In this document: positions 12,601-20,962 of the stretch, piece by piece | Layout of the letters: each line of letters starts with the position of its first letter | Position numbering within the stretch: the first letter of the stretch is position 1 | NCBI GenBank assembly: GCA_014843695.1 | Contig: CM026400.1 | Span: 33,994,435-34,058,434 of the forward strand | Source: Archivesica marissinica | Lineage: Eukaryota > Mollusca > Bivalvia > Venerida > Vesicomyidae | Reading direction: 5' to 3' | DNA length: 64,000 nt | Position numbers and translations under genes: made by a program | The notes under the pieces: model-generated | Database searches by the model: none | Seen by the model: the letters and a program-made list of their open reading frames with translations, nothing else | What the model was told of the DNA's origin: nothing

Positions 12601-15600
12601 CATCACGTTAGTTTAATTTAAACTTTTTTTAATTTTACAACGATTGCGAAACAAGCTTTAACACCTTATATTAATCACGCTTGTTGGCGCGGATGAAAGC
12701 TTAAATGTGGTCATTCGTGTGGGAGGAAACCAGCTTTTAACAACTTATATTAATCACGCTTGTTGGCGCGGATGAAAGCTTAAATGTGGTCATTCGTGTG
12801 TGAGGAAACCAGCTTTTAACAACTTATATTAATCACGCTTTTTGGCGCGGATGAAAGCTTAAATGTGGTCATTCGTGTGTGAGGAAACCAGCTTTTAACA
12901 ACTTATATTAATCACGCTTTTTGGCGTGGATGAAAGCTTAAATGTGGTCATTTGTGTGGGAGGAAACCAGAGTACCCGAAGAAAACACATCTGTCCGATC
13001 TGGCGAACGCCGTACAATCTTATCACTAAGATTTGTTATCAAAGAAACAAAATAAACATTACGTATTGGTAATGGCGTCAGAGGTGCTTCTATGAGGGGA
13101 AGGGTTAAATGCATCAAGAAATTCCCTTCAATACTCTACCTTGTAAGATATGACAGTGAACAGACAGGCAGAATTATTATTCTCTGAAAAATTCTTAGAA
13201 ATGAAACTACAATTAAACCTGTCTTAAGCAGCTAGCCAAGGGAATCACAGAAAGTGGCTGCTTAATAGAGGTAAAATGTATAATAAAACAAAATATTTGG
13301 ATCAGAAAACTGGCTGCTTTATACAAGTTGGCTGCTTAATAGAGGTGACCACTATCATCTCTGAAATCCACCAATTATTCCCTAAACATTTTAATTTATG
13401 GATGCTGCAACAACTGGGATCGATCAGCGACATTTTGGAGGATCTCAGGTTGTGCACACTGCAGGTGGTTAATTCAGTTAGATCATTGATCTTTTGGAGG
13501 ATCCTCAATATGTTCATGTAGGATGCAAGGTTGTGCATACTGCAGGTGGTTACGGTAATTCAGTTAGATCATTGATCTTTTGGAGGATCCTCAAAAAGAC
13601 CTCAAGATGTTCATTTCAGGTGCGAGATCATGCATATATTATTCTCATCTGTTACTACGACTTTTTGTTACAATTATTGTTGTATAAATATGATTTTACA
13701 AGCATTCCATAATGGAATCATGCTTCCACAAAGATCTAGATCTATCAAGGTCCTACTAGGATCTTGATTTTACAAGCATTCCATAATACATGGAATCATG
13801 CCTCCATGAAGATCTAGATCTATCATGGTCCTACTAGGATCTTGATTTTACAAGCATTCCATAATACATGGAATCATGCCTCCATGAAGATAGATCTAGA
13901 TCTATCATGGTCCTACTAGGATCTTGATTTTACAAGCATTCCATAATACATGGAATCATGCCTCCATGAAGATAGATCTAGATCTATCATGGTCCTACTA
14001 GGATCTTGATTTTACAAGCATTCCATAATACATGGAATCATGCCTCCATGAAGATAGATCTAGATCTATCATGGTCCTACTAGGATCTTGATTTTACAAG
14101 CATTCCATAATACATGGAATCATGCCTCCATGAAGATAGATCTAGATCTATCATGGTCCTACTAGGATCTTGATTTTACAAGCATTCCATTATACATGGA
14201 ATCATGCCTCCATGAAGATAGATCTAGATCTATCATGGTCCTACTAGGATCTTGATTTTACAAGCATTCCATAATACATGGAATCATGCCTCCATGAAGA
14301 TAGATCTAGATCTATCATGGTCCTACTAGGATCTTGATTTTACAAGCATTCCATAATACATGGAATCATGCCTCCATGAAGATAGATCTAGATCTATCAT
14401 GGTCCTACTAGGATCTTGATTTTACAAGCATTCCATAATACATGGAATCATGCCTCCATGAAGATAGATCTAGATCTATCATGGTCCTACTAGGATCTTG
14501 ATTTTACAAGCATTCCATAATACATGGAATCATGCCTCCATGAAGATAGATCTAGATCTATCAAGGTCCTACTAGGATCTTGATTTTACAAGCATTCCAT
14601 AATACATGGAATCATGCCTCCATGAAGATAGATCTAGATCTATCATGGTCCTACTAGGATCTTGATTTTACAAGCATTCCATAATACATGGAATCATGCC
14701 TCCATGAAGATAGATCTAGATCTATCAAGGTCCTACTAGGATCTTGATTTTACAAGCATTCCATAATGGAATCATGCCTCCATGAAGATAGATCTAGATC
14801 TATCAAGGTCCTACTAGGATCTTGATTTTACAAGCATTCCATAATACATGGAATCATGCTTCCACAAAGATCTAGATCTATCAAGGTCCTACTAGGATCT
14901 TGATTTTACAAGCATTCCATAATACATGGAATCATGCCTCCATGAAGATAGATCTAGATCTATCATGGTCCTACTAGGATCTTGATTTTACAAGCATTCC
15001 ATAATACATGGAATCATGCCTCCATGAAGATAGATCTAGATCTATCATGGTCCTACTAGGATCTTGATTTTACAAGCATTCCATAATACATGGAATCATG
15101 CTTCCATGACGATCTAGATCTATCAAGGTCCTACTAGGATCTTGATTTTACAAGCATTCCATAATACATGGAATCATGCCTCCATGAAGATAGATCTAGA
15201 TCTATCATGGTCCTACTAGGATCTTGATTTTACAAGCATTCCATAATACATGGAATCATGCTTCCATGACGATCTATCAAGGTCCTACTAGGATCTAAAT
15301 TGTTACCTCTTCCCTTTGACGGTCTTTTCTTCTTCATCGATCGCGAGTCTAAGTTCCCATCTCGCGTTTGTACATCTATTTTCGGATCATTTATTTGTAC
15401 AGTTACATATAATATCCGATCATCTGTTTGTCTATCTTGCTGTAAAGTTGAAGTTCTTTGCACATTATGTACAGATGTTCTGTTACTTGGATGAACGACT
15501 GTTCGTACTGGTTTTGTATATCCTACTGGTAGAACATACCATTCCCCTCTCTCTACTTCTTCAACTTTGACTGTATCCTTCAACGACTGTAAGAACTCGT

Positions 15601-16840
15601 GCTGATTTTGAAAGCCGTAGTGGCGGTAGTTTATTCCGGTACCAAACGTTCTGGAGAAAGCAGTGTCTAAGCGTGCGACGGGTACTCCATTTGGAAATGA
15701 CTTAAACAGTTCCACGATCTGATTCCTGACATAAGCTGGTACAATGGGCTGTGGTGGAAGCATGTTTGGCGGATTACGCCGGGGAGGATACCGGTTGCTA
15801 CCCTGGTACATGCGTGGCGGGGCTCCACTTCCTTGGCTGCGATACACGGCATATTTTTTCTTGTTATTAACTTTCTGCTTGGAGACTAATTTCTCTATAT
15901 GCTTGGTAGTTTCATCGGCCTTTGCTCTCAATGTCATCATCCCATTCTTGAATAATATAGTTACTACATCTTGTATATCTCTGTAAGAAACAAAATACGA
16001 TAGTTTGGTAGAGATAAAGTGGACAAGCAAAGAAAGAGCGGAAAAGTGACCCGCCGTGGGACTCAAACCCACGACCTCCCGAACACTAGTCGGAGAGCTC
16101 TACCAACTGAGCTAGCAGGGCCGATGTTATACACATGCCAGAATACACTACAGAGATATGTATATATGTCCATTTATGTCAACGGCATGTCGTGACCTAC
16201 ATTATATTTCATTTTTACATTTAACAAATTGTGCAACGTATTGACAAGACGGCAATTAATTTGCCATTAAATATGTGCTTTTTGAAAAAAGAGCTAATTA
16301 GGAGACATAATGATTATGATAATGGGAATAGTGAAATTAGTGAAAACTGGGGTAGGTTACTAGGTTTTCACCACTTATTGACCTGTCTGATCTCTATCAT
16401 CGGTTAGAAATAGATTGTAAGTACACAAGGTATGTTTATTTATATTTCCGGTAACTGGAGCGTGAAATATCGCGTGATCTCTCGCGATTTGCTATTCCCA
16501 GACGAAAATACGTTCTGGGCGAAAATTCTTCAAGCCGGGATATGTCACTGACATTGTCAGAGCTGCATCATGCGTTACCTGCATCATGCATGGGCAAATC
16601 TATGCAATCGGCTGCATATGCTCTGGACTGTTCTCACGTGTTACATCGATTATTTCATATCAATTACCTGAAGAAATCTTCTATTGTCACGTATCCCATT
16701 TCTCTGTAATTCAGTGGCTCTCCGATAAAGTTATGAAAATCTCGTTTTAGTTCATTGGCTGTGAGTGGGGCAGGTGAAGAAATCAGCAACGCTCGCACGT
16801 GCTTCTTGATAATGTCTTTCTTAACTGCCGGGTCAGTCAT
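543..16840 (-). CDS. TDRD5: TDRD5-like LOTUS/Tudor protein, 5' part of gene (7 exons)
   Basis: Seven minus-strand exons (16668-16840, 15307-15980, 12411-12514, 9832-9888, 4487-4643, 1916-2046, 543-651) join with matching phases (2,1,0,0,1,0) into about 467 codons. Seen: four LOTUS/OST-HTH domains, at about residues 5-80, 138-210, 305-385 and 400-465, with a basic R/P/G-rich linker around 100-137. Known: LOTUS domains bind RNA and Vasa-type helicases; TDRD5 is a germ-granule protein needed for piRNA precursor processing, with N-terminal LOTUS domains and one C-terminal Tudor domain. The stretch ADETTKHIEKLVSKQK just after LOTUS1 resembles vertebrate TDRD5 more than TDRD7, the main alternative. 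The Tudor domain is expected left of the window. Odd: vertebrate TDRD5 has three LOTUS domains and this one has four. Introns carry large minisatellites. Confidence 0.78.
1049..1145 (+). mobile_element. tRNA-derived SINE head
   Basis: It contains a box A-like GTCGAGTGGTTACGGTCG and a box B GGGTTCGAGCCC at tRNA spacing. Its 3' end (GTGGACCATTTCT) runs straight into the 51-bp array, whose units repeat ACCATTTCT. Confidence 0.6.
1140..1868. repeat. 51-bp minisatellite, about 14 copies
   Basis: The unit is CTGACTAGAGTACTGGAGAA followed by AGGAGTCGACTTCCTCGGTC and CTGCACCATTT. Because 51 is a multiple of three, both strands stay open for about 200 codons with 17-residue repeats; this is an array effect, not a gene. 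It lies in the TDRD5 intron between T6 and T7, starting about 50 nt after the T6 donor. Confidence 0.95.
1916..2046 (-). CDS. TDRD5: TDRD5-like exon T6 (LOTUS4, first half)
   Basis: Acceptor TTTATTGTACAG|AA and donor TTCAAG|GTCAGT; 131 nt, phase 1 to 0. After a short linker (PEKSHIRHSSGKA) it encodes MESETKEAMQKILNSKPCGI and VKDFPEVFK, the first two helices of a fourth LOTUS domain. The first 44 nt of this exon plus its acceptor form the unit of the adjacent 71-bp array, so about ten decoy acceptors lie upstream in the transcript. Confidence 0.78.
2003..2790. repeat. 71-bp minisatellite containing exon T6 5' end and acceptor, about 11 copies
   Basis: Each unit, read on the minus strand, is intron sequence ending TTTATTGTACAG (or close variants) followed by the first 44 nt of exon T6 (AACCAGAAAAGTCCCATATT and onward). 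Only the leftmost copy continues into the rest of the exon. Some copies change the acceptor tract or nearby bases. Confidence 0.92.
2826..3262. repeat. 18-bp minisatellite, about 24 copies
   Basis: The unit is GGGTGGTTGCTCAATACA with C/T and G/T variants. It derives from the GGTTGGCTGCTTAATACA part of the TACAGTCAAACC element. An 18-bp unit without stops gives open frames on both strands, which are not genes. Confidence 0.93.
3263..4207. other. TDRD5 intron 5, no gene seen
   Basis: AT-rich sequence with no exon or clear element recognised. A few CAAGAGTCAA-type short repeats occur at 3290-3340. Confidence 0.5.
4208..4486. repeat. Diverged GGTTGGCTGCTTAATACA repeats ending at exon T5 donor
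   Basis: About 14 degenerate copies of the 18-bp motif, finishing GAGGTGACTGCCAACTTTTG then ACTGTAC. The terminus matches the end of the 119-440 element and abuts the T5 splice donor. Confidence 0.8.
4487..4643 (-). CDS. TDRD5: TDRD5-like exon T5 (LOTUS3, second half)
   Basis: Acceptor GTATTACAG|GAA and donor GCTCAAG|GTACAG; 157 nt, phase 0 to 1. It encodes EVHGRHLDYRKHGYLSMIDF, then a typical LOTUS end (DTVRTVRPKPQGDWMLYDAR). The intron starts GTACAGTCAAAA, and TACAGTCAAA is also the end of a dispersed terminal-inverted-repeat element seen at 119-440. A transposon end therefore appears to sit at the splice donor. Confidence 0.8.
4940..5390. repeat. Hairpin-forming dispersed repeat with 34-bp tandem array
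   Basis: AACATAGATCCAGATCAG faces CTGATCAGGATCTATGTTGT, an imperfect hairpin. A 34-bp unit (CTGATCTGGCTCTATGCTGT then TTAGAATGTGCCGT) follows about eight times at 5115-5385. Related hairpins are at 10437-10805, 37735-37800 and 37915-38100. Confidence 0.85.
5552..5958. repeat. 22-bp minisatellite, about 18 copies
   Basis: The unit is GATAATAGCTAGTTCAACTT plus GA, varying at the last few bases (CTTGA, CTCGT, CTAGT). Confidence 0.95.
6197..6316. mobile_element. Nested MITE with 9-bp target duplication
   Basis: Ends GGTAAGCCTTTTTCTCAACCA and TGGTTGAGATAAAGATTTTACC are near inverted repeats, flanked by AACACCGTT on both sides (6188-6196, 6317-6325). Its ends match those of the larger foldback element at 17172-17884. 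Confidence 0.82.
6627..7189 (-). pseudogene. hAT transposase C-terminal remnant (frameshifted)
   Basis: The first part (7189 to about 6857) reads MLTSLLDPRYKRLLFLTSEQ and continues in hAT style. The second (to 6627) has the hAT dimerisation motif: ATSVPSERIFSAAG, then NRVSSDLVDSIIFLNKN. The two parts are in different frames, apparently shifted by one base at a G/C run near 6870-6880, where the upstream frame stops at once. The N-terminal zinc finger and most of the catalytic region are missing. The copy cannot encode an active enzyme. Confidence 0.85.
7398..7612 (-). mobile_element. tRNA-derived SINE, family D
   Basis: It carries the shared segments TTCAACTTATATTAATCACT, CTCGAGACCTCATTCCTGAT, GGAATCCATC and GCCTTGCCTAAGGGCAC, and a degenerate tRNA head at the right end. 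Other copies: 32940-33178, 41068-41250, 45605-45825 (same orientation) and 61155-61305 (opposite). Confidence 0.75.
7613..9831. other. TDRD5 intron 4, no gene seen
   Basis: AT-rich sequence without tandem arrays or a recognised element. It includes short open frames with no family resemblance. Exon T4 follows directly to its right. Confidence 0.5.
9832..9888 (-). CDS. TDRD5: TDRD5-like 57-nt microexon T4 (LOTUS3 helix 2)
   Basis: A 19-codon exon reading VLEKKPDGIWASRFTYEYT, between acceptor TTTTATAG|GTA and donor ACA|GTACGT, phase 0 to 0. It supplies the LOTUS segment missing between T3 (ends LEIQQ) and T5 (starts EVHGRHLDY): a helix, then the usual P-x-G-I/L-x-x-x-x-F pattern. It is too short for ordinary ORF listing and was found because the domain required it. 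Confidence 0.75.
9930..10138 (+). mobile_element. tRNA-derived SINE, family C
   Basis: Head with box B GGTTCGATCC, then body AGTCTTTCAGATGGGAC, AAACCGAGGTCTCGTGTCGG and GGAATGGGTCTCTGTCTGTA, and tail CATATGGGCAACCGGTAGCG. It is the commonest SINE here; further copies at 18455-18590, 18790-19045, 19130-19403, 22462-22705, 23525-23738, 32508-32805 and 52085-52300. Confidence 0.8.
10139..10230 (-). repeat. Dispersed repeat, family E
   Basis: AAATGGCTGTCGTTTGTATG and GAGATATAATAGTATATTAA match, in reverse, the units of the arrays at 21470-21920 and 38230-40195. Confidence 0.75.
10437..10805. repeat. Hairpin dispersed repeat with 58-bp tandem units
   Basis: GTTGTTTTGCAAACAGCA followed by a GATCAGACGTGTTAATCACA motif is repeated about four times. 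The end GATCAGGCTCTAGGCTGTTT forms a hairpin with the first part. Same family as 4940-5390. Confidence 0.8.
10806..11533. other. TDRD5 intron 3, no gene seen
   Basis: An open frame of 110 codons on the plus strand (10894-11226) has no recognisable domain. Base use is like the rest of the intron. No exon of TDRD5 is missing here by phase. Confidence 0.45.
11534..12388. repeat. 26-bp minisatellite, about 33 copies
   Basis: The unit is GTAGCTATGGAGAGGTATAA plus ACTACA, with a 22-bp short form lacking GAGA. It ends about 22 nt from the exon T3 donor. Read on the minus strand each unit contains CTACTGTAG, an acceptor-like string. Confidence 0.95.
12411..12514 (-). CDS. TDRD5: TDRD5-like exon T3 (linker and first helix of LOTUS3)
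   Basis: Acceptor TATTCTAG|GT and donor ACAACAG|GTTCTC; 104 nt, phase 1 to 0. It reads GRRREGSCGSDNTVGLDARS and then EEDHLELEIQQ, the start of the third LOTUS domain. The donor is only moderate in quality. It is supported by phase and by direct continuation of the domain into the 19-codon exon T4. The 26-bp array begins about 22 nt past this donor. Confidence 0.68.
12625..12995 (-). mobile_element. SINE family B with 3' part repeated four times
   Basis: About 80 bp (TTAACAACTTATATTAATCA, then GGCGCGGATGAAAGCTTAAA and TGTGGTCATTCGTGTG) occur four times in tandem before the usual GGAAACCAGAGTACCCG stretch. Full copies of this SINE are at 30838-31085, 41310-41555 and 61335-61565. Confidence 0.78.
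13205..13350. mobile_element. Partial copy of the TACAGTCAAACC element
   Basis: AAACCTGTCTTAAGCAGC, GGCTGCTTAATAGAGGT and GAGGTGACCACTATCAT match the 119-440 element without intact ends. Confidence 0.65.
13428..13596. repeat. Imperfect duplication of about 100 bp
   Basis: TGTGCACACTGCAGGTGGTT followed by AATTCAGTTAGATCATTGAT and CTTTTGGAGGATCCTC is present twice. Confidence 0.8.
13690..15296. repeat. 82-bp minisatellite, about 20 copies
   Basis: The unit contains TCCTACTAGGATCTTGATTT, TACAAGCATTCCATAATACA and the palindrome AGATAGATCTAGATCTATCA. It begins about 10 nt past the exon T2 donor, where GATCCTAGTAGGACC is the first recognisable piece of the unit. Confidence 0.95.
15307..15980 (-). 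CDS. TDRD5: TDRD5-like exon T2 (end of LOTUS1, linker, LOTUS2)
   Basis: Acceptor TTTCTTACAG|A and donor GGAAGAG|GTAACA. It completes LOTUS1 (DIQDVVTILF), runs through a basic linker rich in R, P, G and Y, then a full LOTUS2 starting PAYVRNQIVELFKSF and ending GEWYVLPV. The tail after LOTUS2 is polar and low in complexity, with KKKRPSKGRG near the end. The frame stays open for about 80 nt past the donor into the first copies of the 82-bp array, but splicing at 15306/15307 gives the phase 1 needed by T3. At 674 nt it is the longest exon seen here. Confidence 0.8.
16048..16122 (-). other. tRNA-like sequence (degenerate)
   Basis: Minus strand: GCCCTGCTAGCTCAGTTGGT, AGAGC and GTGGGTTTGAGTCCCAC give good box A and box B and a T stem. 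The anticodon stem does not pair cleanly (CTCCG against CGGGAG), and the acceptor stem is imperfect. It is probably a SINE head or tRNA pseudogene inside TDRD5 intron 1. Confidence 0.5.
16668..16840 (-). CDS. TDRD5: TDRD5-like exon T1 with start codon (LOTUS1, first half)
   Basis: The chosen start is the ATG at 16840, reading MTDPAVKKDIIKKHVRALL. In the same frame upstream there is a TGA with no ATG between, and no acceptor-like AG lies close by. It encodes helices 1-3 of the first LOTUS domain, ending in GEPLNYREMGYVTIEDFF. The donor is TTCAG|GTAATT, leaving phase 2, which matches the first base of T2 (AG + A = Arg). Confidence 0.8.
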
Positions 16841-17171
16841 ATTTGCACGGTAATCATATACAAGCACAATAAAATGATTTCAATGACAATAATGTATAAC
16901 GGGGTATTTAATTAAATACTATTTCCCGCCACAAGTCAACTTCTTCCCATGTTTTCTTGTTTTGCGATTCAATATATTCAGGTTTTAAATTAAGCTCACC
17001 TATTCGAATTATTAACTTTTAATAATCGTAAGGGTTGCAGTAATCAAAGGCATTATTCTATCAAAATTATATTGTTTTTTAATAGAAGGGTAAATATGGT
17101 ATAAATAATTTCATAATCAAACTCTAAATCATTAAATTCGAAACTGTAACTTCTGTTGTATAAACAAACAC
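16841..17171. promoter_or_regulatory. Region upstream of the TDRD5 start
   Basis: This is the sequence that should hold the 5' UTR or promoter, inferred only from position. It is AT-rich and no TATA box or CpG-rich patch stands out. A transposon lies immediately upstream. Confidence 0.25.
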
Positions 17172-17884
17172 GTAAAATCTTTTTCTCAACCAGCCGATGA
17201 GAATATCTTATCAACCACCCATTAAGATCCCGCCTTTACATGCCTTCATCACTTGCTCCTGTCCATAAGAATAGAATAGAATAGAATACAGCGTTAGTTT
17301 ATGGACTGGGTGGGTAGATCCCGCCCTAATCATTTGCTCCGCCCCCAAGAATAGAATACAGAGTTAGATTATGGACTGGGTGTGTGATATTAATCACAGG
17401 GATTCGGCACGTTTGGGGGTACTAGTATATATATTTAAGTACTTAAATATATATACTAGTACCCCCAAACGTGCCGAATCCCTGTGGTCATAACCTGGTG
17501 ATAGTCACATACTGACTGTTTAATGGCCTGCCAGTTTGCTTTCTTATAGAGTGGAATCCTGCGAGGCTTTTGATAACATATCCTTGAGGTTTCGAGATCT
17601 ATGTTCGGCATTGTGAAGATTAGAGTTGTATGGCAAATATTGTAGATTATACGCTCAAATAAATAGTGGAAGTTTTTCTCCATTTGACAAATGTTTGATT
17701 TGTTGCCTTAAATCATGTTTCCTAACTATTCAAAAAAGGTGAACCGAGATACTCAGCTGATCCATAAACTAACGCTGTATTCTAGTCTATGCTTATGGGT
17801 AGAGTGATGAAGGCGTGTAAAAGCGGGATCATAATGGGTGGTTGATAAAATATTCTCATCGGCTGGTTGAGAAAAAGATTTTAC
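17172..17884. mobile_element. Foldback DNA element with long inverted ends
   Basis: GTAAAATCTTTTTCTCAACC at the left and GGTTGAGAAAAAGATTTTAC at the right are exact inverted repeats. The similarity continues inward for well over 100 bp, with few mismatches (ATGAGAATAT, CAACCACCCATTA, CCTTCATCAC). No transposase gene is seen. The termini match the small nested MITE at 6197-6316. It lies just upstream of TDRD5. Confidence 0.85.
17395..17486. repeat. Perfect 92-bp palindrome
   Basis: Two 46-bp arms meet with no spacer between 17440 and 17441. I checked each base pair from the centre outward; the first mismatch is at 17394/17487. Arms contain GATTCGGCACGTTTGGGGGT and ACTAGTATATATATTTAAGT. Confidence 0.95.
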
Positions 17885-18454
17885 ATTGCAAACGAAAGTA
17901 GATCACAAGACACACACAACAGACGCTTTATCGATAATTGCAAGCGCTCAGAATAAGTGAAGAAATGGAATAACTACCAATAATTGTAATAAAACGAAAG
18001 AAACCCCATAGAGAACATAGCCCAGACCCATCTCTGCGTGAAGCAAATTAATAGTCACAATAGCCCCGACGCCCCCCCCCCCCTAAAACTCGCCGAGCAT
18101 ACCATGTATATGTATATAGTCAAATTGTTAAAACAATCATATATAATATATAGACTAATTTATGTATAAAACATATTGCGGAAGCTAGCTATGTACATCC
18201 GAGGGTGGGGTTCGATGATCAGGGTTAGGGATACTATGAATCAAGGACAACCAACGTTCAAGCCAATCCAATAGCGAACAATAACTGTGTTGTACCAAAT
18301 AGTAGATAATACATGTATATCAGCTGTCAACAATCTTATAATTAGTATACATGTATACAATATGTCACATCATTATACATGTATACAATATGTCATATGC
18401 ATGTACCTCAATATTATTCGACATCTATATGAACAAACACGTATCGACAGTATT
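17885..18454. other. Non-coding stretch, no gene seen
   Basis: AT-rich with a run of 12 Cs near 18072 and short ATACATGTATAC repeats around 18350-18390. Confidence 0.5.
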
Positions 18455-18590
18455 ACATACCGATCTGTAGACTGGTAATCCAGGGATCGCAGGTTCGATA
18501 CCCCGTCTGACCCTAATAAAATTAACAGTCTTTCAGATGGGACATTAAACCGAGGTCTCGTGTCGGTGCTGTATACCGTGCACGTAATAT
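18455..18590 (+). mobile_element. SINE family C, 3'-truncated
   Basis: The tRNA-like head CTGGTAATCCAGGGATCGCA with GGTTCGATACC is followed by AGTCTTTCAGATGGGACATT. It stops after the CACGTAA segment. Confidence 0.75.
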
Positions 18591-18789
18591 AGTTCATTAC
18601 CATTTACATAGGAAATTAACAAATGCCGCCATTTTAAATTATACATGTACCTGGTACATGTCTTCAAATGTACATTCTCGGAATCATTACAAATACACAT
18701 AGCTCACTTATGATCTCTTTAGAAATATAAATAAACACACTAAAAACATAACCAAATCAACCAACCTCCAAATCCAAGTTTGCCGTTGA

Positions 18790-19045
18790 CATCAACTAGT
18801 GTGTGTGTTTTACATTTATTTATCGTCGCTACCGGTTGCCCATATGAGCGACGCCTCCTGATGAGATTAGTCATTTTAGATTTTGGAGGATAGTGCATGA
18901 TACAGACAGAGACCCATTCCAGAGTATCCTCTGGTTCTTTTACGTGCACGGTGTAAAGCACCGACACGAGATCTCGGTTTAACGTCCCATCTGAAAGATT
19001 GTTCATTTTATTAGGGTCAGACGGGGGATCGAACCTGCGATTAGG
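18790..19045 (-). mobile_element. SINE family C
   Basis: Reverse copy: CGCTACCGGTTGCCCATATG, AGACCCATTCCAGAGT, GACACGAGATCTCGG and the head GGGGGATCGAACCTGCGAT. Confidence 0.8.
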
Positions 19046-19129
19046 TTTGGGGTTTCAGGGAGAGGCAGTCAAGCAGCTTATTAGGGCAGTTATTAAAACT
19101 TTTGTTTTCAATTATTCTTGTTCACGCTA

Positions 19130-19403
19130 GTAACACGCTGGTCTGGTAATCAAGGGATCGCAGATTCGATCCTCCGTCTGACCCTAATGAAATGAAGTCT
19201 TTCAGATTTGACTTTAAACCGAGGTCTTGTGTCAGTGCTGTACACCGTGTACGTAAAAGAACCAGAGGATACTCTGGAATGGGTCTCTCTCTGTATCATT
19301 GCACTATCCTCCAACAATCTAAACTGACTAATCTCGTCAGGAGGCGTCGCTCATATGGGCAACCGGTAGCGACGATAAATAAACGCAAAACATACACACA
19401 CAA
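19130..19403 (+). mobile_element. SINE family C
   Basis: Head TGGTAATCAAGGGATCGCAG with GATTCGATCC, body AAACCGAGGTCTTGTGTC, tail GGGCAACCGGTAGCGACGAT. It lies close to, and opposite in direction to, the preceding copy. Confidence 0.8.
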
Positions 19404-19599
19404 TTGAAGGGAACACTTGGCGATTATTTGCGTCTGATGACACATGCATGTACATACTGTTTATTTTTCAGCGTGTGTGTGTTTTACGTTTATTTATCGT
19501 CAGCCAAATGTGTATCTGTTCTTATGAGGTTTTCTGCATCGCTGGGTGGGGAATTGACTACCGTTGTGCGTTGTTGGGAGGTGTCGTTCATGAGAGATA

Positions 19600-20962
19600 C
19601 AATTGTATTATATGGGGCAACACATATTTTCTTGTATTGAGGCAATAGAAAATAGGGCCATAATATGTTTTATGGGTCCTGGCAAGTGCACCTATAACTC
19701 TGCTGATAAGGGCTGGGACCCTGTGTATGTTAAGCAGTTGAAATGTATATCCTACCTATTGTGTCGGTACACAAGCATGAACCGCAATCGGCTAACTGTT
19801 ATGGTGTTCAATAATTCATTACATCTTGGTAATGGAACATGTAAGAACTGACATTACAGAGTTACGGAATTGTTTCATAAATATTAGTGTGGTGAATACT
19901 GTGGTATAGATGTTCAGGTTAATAAGTCTATCGTAGCAAAAAGATTAATGGATTGAGCAGTGGATCTGTTTCTAAATGACTGGATTGAATCTGTTCATCT
20001 ACTGTGGATCGTGGTGGACATAGTGGTAATAAATTGGAAGACATACAGTACATTTAAGTATGATTTTAATACCGAATGATACATTGTAAAGGCAATGCCC
20101 AACTCATATAGATCAGCATTTGCTAAGTTTAGATGCGGTGTAGCACCAATACGATTAGAGACCGGTAGGTATGAGAGATTGCGTGTAAATGAGAGAGTGT
20201 CCTATATGGCAGTTTGCAGTAGAGGATGTGTAGCACCAATACGATTAGAGACCGGTAGAAATGAGAGATTGTGTGTAAATGAGAGACTGTGCCCTATATG
20301 TCAGTTTGCAGTATAGGATGTGTAGCATCAATACGATAAGAGACCGGTAGAAATGAGATATTGCGTGTAAATGAGAGACTGTGTCCTATATGTCAGGCTG
20401 CACTAGAGGATGTGTAGCACCAATACGATTAGAGACCGGTAGAAATGAGAGATTGTGTGTAAATGAGAGACTGTGTCCTATATGCCAGGCTGCACTAGAG
20501 GATGTGTAGCATCAATACGATTAGAGACCGGTAGAAATGAGATATTGTGTGTAAATGAGAGACTGTGTCCTATATGTCAGGCTGCAGTAGAGGATGTGTA
20601 GCTCCAATACGATTAGAGACCGGTAGATATGAGAGAGTGTGTGTAAATGAGAGACTGTGTCCTATATGTCAGGCTGCAGTAGAGGATGTGTAGCACCAAT
20701 ACGATTAGAGACCGGTAGATATGAGAGATTGTGTGTAAATGAGAGACGGTGCCTTGTGTCAGGCTGCAGTAGAGGACGAGATGCATGTTTTGCTACAATG
20801 TAATGTCTATAATGCTATAAGATATAATATGTTGCATAAAGCATGTGATACAGATAATAACTTCATGAATATGTCGGATAGTAATGTTATAGTAGTGGGT
20901 TATGGGGTACTTCACTCTACATTCATGTCCATAAACACCGACTATATGAGGGTTCGTATATA
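19600..20962 (+). pseudogene. LINE C-terminal remnant with tandemly amplified zinc-knuckle segment
   Basis: Broken frames read IENRAIICFMGPGKCTYNSA, DKGWDPVYVKQLKCISYLLC, RSAFAKFRCGVAPIRLETGR, then VEDEMHVLLQCNVYNAIR. This is the tail of a non-LTR retrotransposon ORF2 with the C-x2-C-x-H-x-C style knuckle often found after the reverse transcriptase. Several stops are present and the RT itself is absent, so it is dead. The clade cannot be fixed by eye. A similar tail occurs at 31740-32070 on the other strand. Confidence 0.7.
20130..20780 (+). repeat. 90-92-bp minisatellite made of LINE coding sequence, about 7 copies
   Basis: The unit is TAGCACCAATACGATTAGAG, ACCGGTAG, ATGAGAGATTGTGTGTAAAT and GTCCTATATGTCAGGCTGCA. 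It translates as IRLETGR followed by ERLCPICQ, the knuckle region of the surrounding LINE remnant. Confidence 0.88.

Noticed and set aside
15230..15306. Extension of exon T2 into the 82-bp array to the TAA at its frame end
   Set aside because: The donor AGAG|GTAACA gives the phase required by exon T3, and the extension is repeat sequence.
16048..16122. Functional tRNA gene (possible AGT anticodon)
   Set aside because: Anticodon and acceptor stems do not pair properly; better read as a SINE head or pseudogene.
16841..16867. TDRD5 start at a GTG (16867)
   Set aside because: Animal genes rarely start at GTG and the ATG at 16840 is the first in-frame Met after a stop.
18060..18085. Poly-C tract as a regulatory element
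   Set aside because: A simple homopolymer run; nothing links it to a gene.
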